Notes under the pieces: generated by a model
The model's database searches: none
Seen by the model: only the letters and a program-made list of their open reading frames with translations
What the model was told of the DNA's origin: nothing
Source: Rickettsiales bacterium
GTDB taxonomy: Bacteria > Pseudomonadota > Alphaproteobacteria > Methylaequorales > Methylaequoraceae
Direction of reading: 5' to 3'
Assembly (NCBI GenBank): GCA_002711625.1
Contig: PARR01000014.1
Coordinates: 1 to 6,146 of the forward strand
DNA: 6,146 bases
Shown here: positions 5,562 to 6,146 of the stretch, piece by piece
How the letters are laid out: each line of letters begins with the position of its first letter
How positions within the stretch are numbered: the stretch's first letter is position 1
Made by a program: the position numbers and the translations under genes

Positions 5562-6146
5562 TCAACCTAATTGGTAATCATTTAGAATTTCATTGTTAGA
5601 AGAAAAAAATAACGTTCTTTCAAGATTTGATAAAATTTTTCCTTCTGAAAGAAATATTACTTGATCAGCCAATCTTTGAGCCTGAAATATATCGTGTGTA
5701 ACTAAAATTATTTTTTTTTTTTTCTTTTTTTTTAATAAAAACCTCTCAATTTTAGATGTGAGTCTGGCATCAATATTTGAAAATGGTTCGTCTAAAATAA
5801 GTAATTTCTTATCCTCAATTATTGCTCGAAGAATTGTAACAAGTTGTTTATTCCCTGCTGATAATTTTCTGGCAGATAAATATTTTTTATCTGACAATTG
5901 AAAAAAATTTAATAGGGAGTCTACTTTTTTTTTTATCACATTTTTGTTCACCTTTTTTACAATTAATGGAAATCCAATATTGTCAAATACATTTCTCCTT
6001 AATAATGTAATTTTTTGCGCAACATATGAAAAATCTTTAAATTGTGTATTCTGAAAAATAACCTCACCATTTGTAGGTCTAATAAGACCAGAAATAACAT
6101 TTAATAACATTGTTTTTCCAGAACCATTAGGACCTAAAATTACTGT
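5562..6146 (-). CDS. ABC importer ATP-binding protein, tungstate/molybdate-like, N-terminus outside window
   Basis: This is an ATPase subunit of a binding-protein-dependent importer, with 194 residues visible. The frame runs open to the window edge, and the first visible residues already form Walker A, GPNGSGKT (visible residues 5-12). About 25-35 N-terminal residues are therefore missing, and the ATG at 6110 lies inside the motif and is not the start. Other motifs are the Q-loop Q44 (YVAQK), the signature LSAGN (95-99), Walker B LLILDEP (115-121), the D-loop SNID and the switch histidine H151 (VTHD). The short C-terminus (LADQVIFLSEGKIL and a final DYQLG) without a TOBE domain resembles tungstate importers of the TupC type. 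Substrate is uncertain: phosphate or another polar importer is possible. A seven-lysine stretch (139-145) is encoded by homopolymer runs. Its permease and binding protein should lie beyond the right edge. Confidence 0.9.
   Translation of the reverse strand, partial: TVILGPNGSGKTMLLNVISGLIRPTNGEVIFQNTQFKDFSYVAQKITLLRRNVFDNIGFPLIVKKVNKNVIKKKVDSLLNFFQLSDKKYLSARKLSAGNKQLVTILRAIIEDKKLLILDEPFSNIDARLTSKIERFLLKKKKKKKIILVTHDIFQAQRLADQVIFLSEGKILSNLERTLFFSSNNEILNDYQLG

Noticed and set aside
6108..6110. ATG at 6110 as the start of the minus-strand ATPase
   Set aside because: It falls directly after the Walker A lysine-threonine, and the frame continues upstream with GPNGSGKT to the window edge, so the real start is outside.
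1..6146. CRISPR array, tRNA, rRNA, insertion sequence or attachment site
   Set aside because: No regularly spaced repeats, cloverleaf-like segments, transposase motifs or long terminal inverted repeats were seen on reading both strands.

Overview
The window is strongly A+T-rich and densely packed, with short intergenic gaps, small genes and many A or T homopolymers inside coding sequence. This fits a streamlined, probably marine, proteobacterium. The IbpA-class small heat-shock protein, the FbpABC-type ferric iron importer and the DUF6494-like protein all point to Proteobacteria. I cannot place it further: SAR11-like Alphaproteobacteria and AT-rich marine Gammaproteobacteria both remain possible.

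Layout. (1) 1-525: an IbpA-class small heat-shock protein with a strong Shine-Dalgarno sequence, closed by a textbook intrinsic terminator. (2) 526-4280: a three-gene iron(III) importer in the order binding protein, two-domain permease, ATPase. A candidate promoter starts just after the upstream terminator, and a Fur-box-like palindrome covers its -10 and predicted start site, so iron repression is the natural inference. The binding protein keeps the His-Tyr, Tyr and Tyr-Tyr positions of the FutA/FbpA class. (3) 4335-5529: four tightly spaced small genes on the plus strand, encoding a DUF6494-like 70-residue protein, a single-pass membrane protein, a four-pass membrane protein and a DCC-family (DUF393) CxxC thioredoxin-like protein. 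They look like one operon, and only the last has a recognisable fold or activity class. (4) 5562-6146, minus strand: an ABC importer ATPase of the tungstate/molybdate-like type, running convergently and cut by the window edge inside its Walker A region.

How the genes work together. The iron genes form one complete periplasmic-binding-protein importer: capture in the periplasm, passage through the permease, ATP hydrolysis in the cytoplasm. The four small genes may act together at the membrane, with a dithiol protein beside two small membrane proteins, but nothing in the sequence fixes their role. The right-edge ATPase belongs to a separate transporter whose partners lie outside the window. I see no CRISPR array, tRNA, rRNA, insertion sequence or prophage gene. 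The least explained part is the four-gene small-protein cluster, including a membrane protein gene whose best ribosome site points to a non-AUG start.
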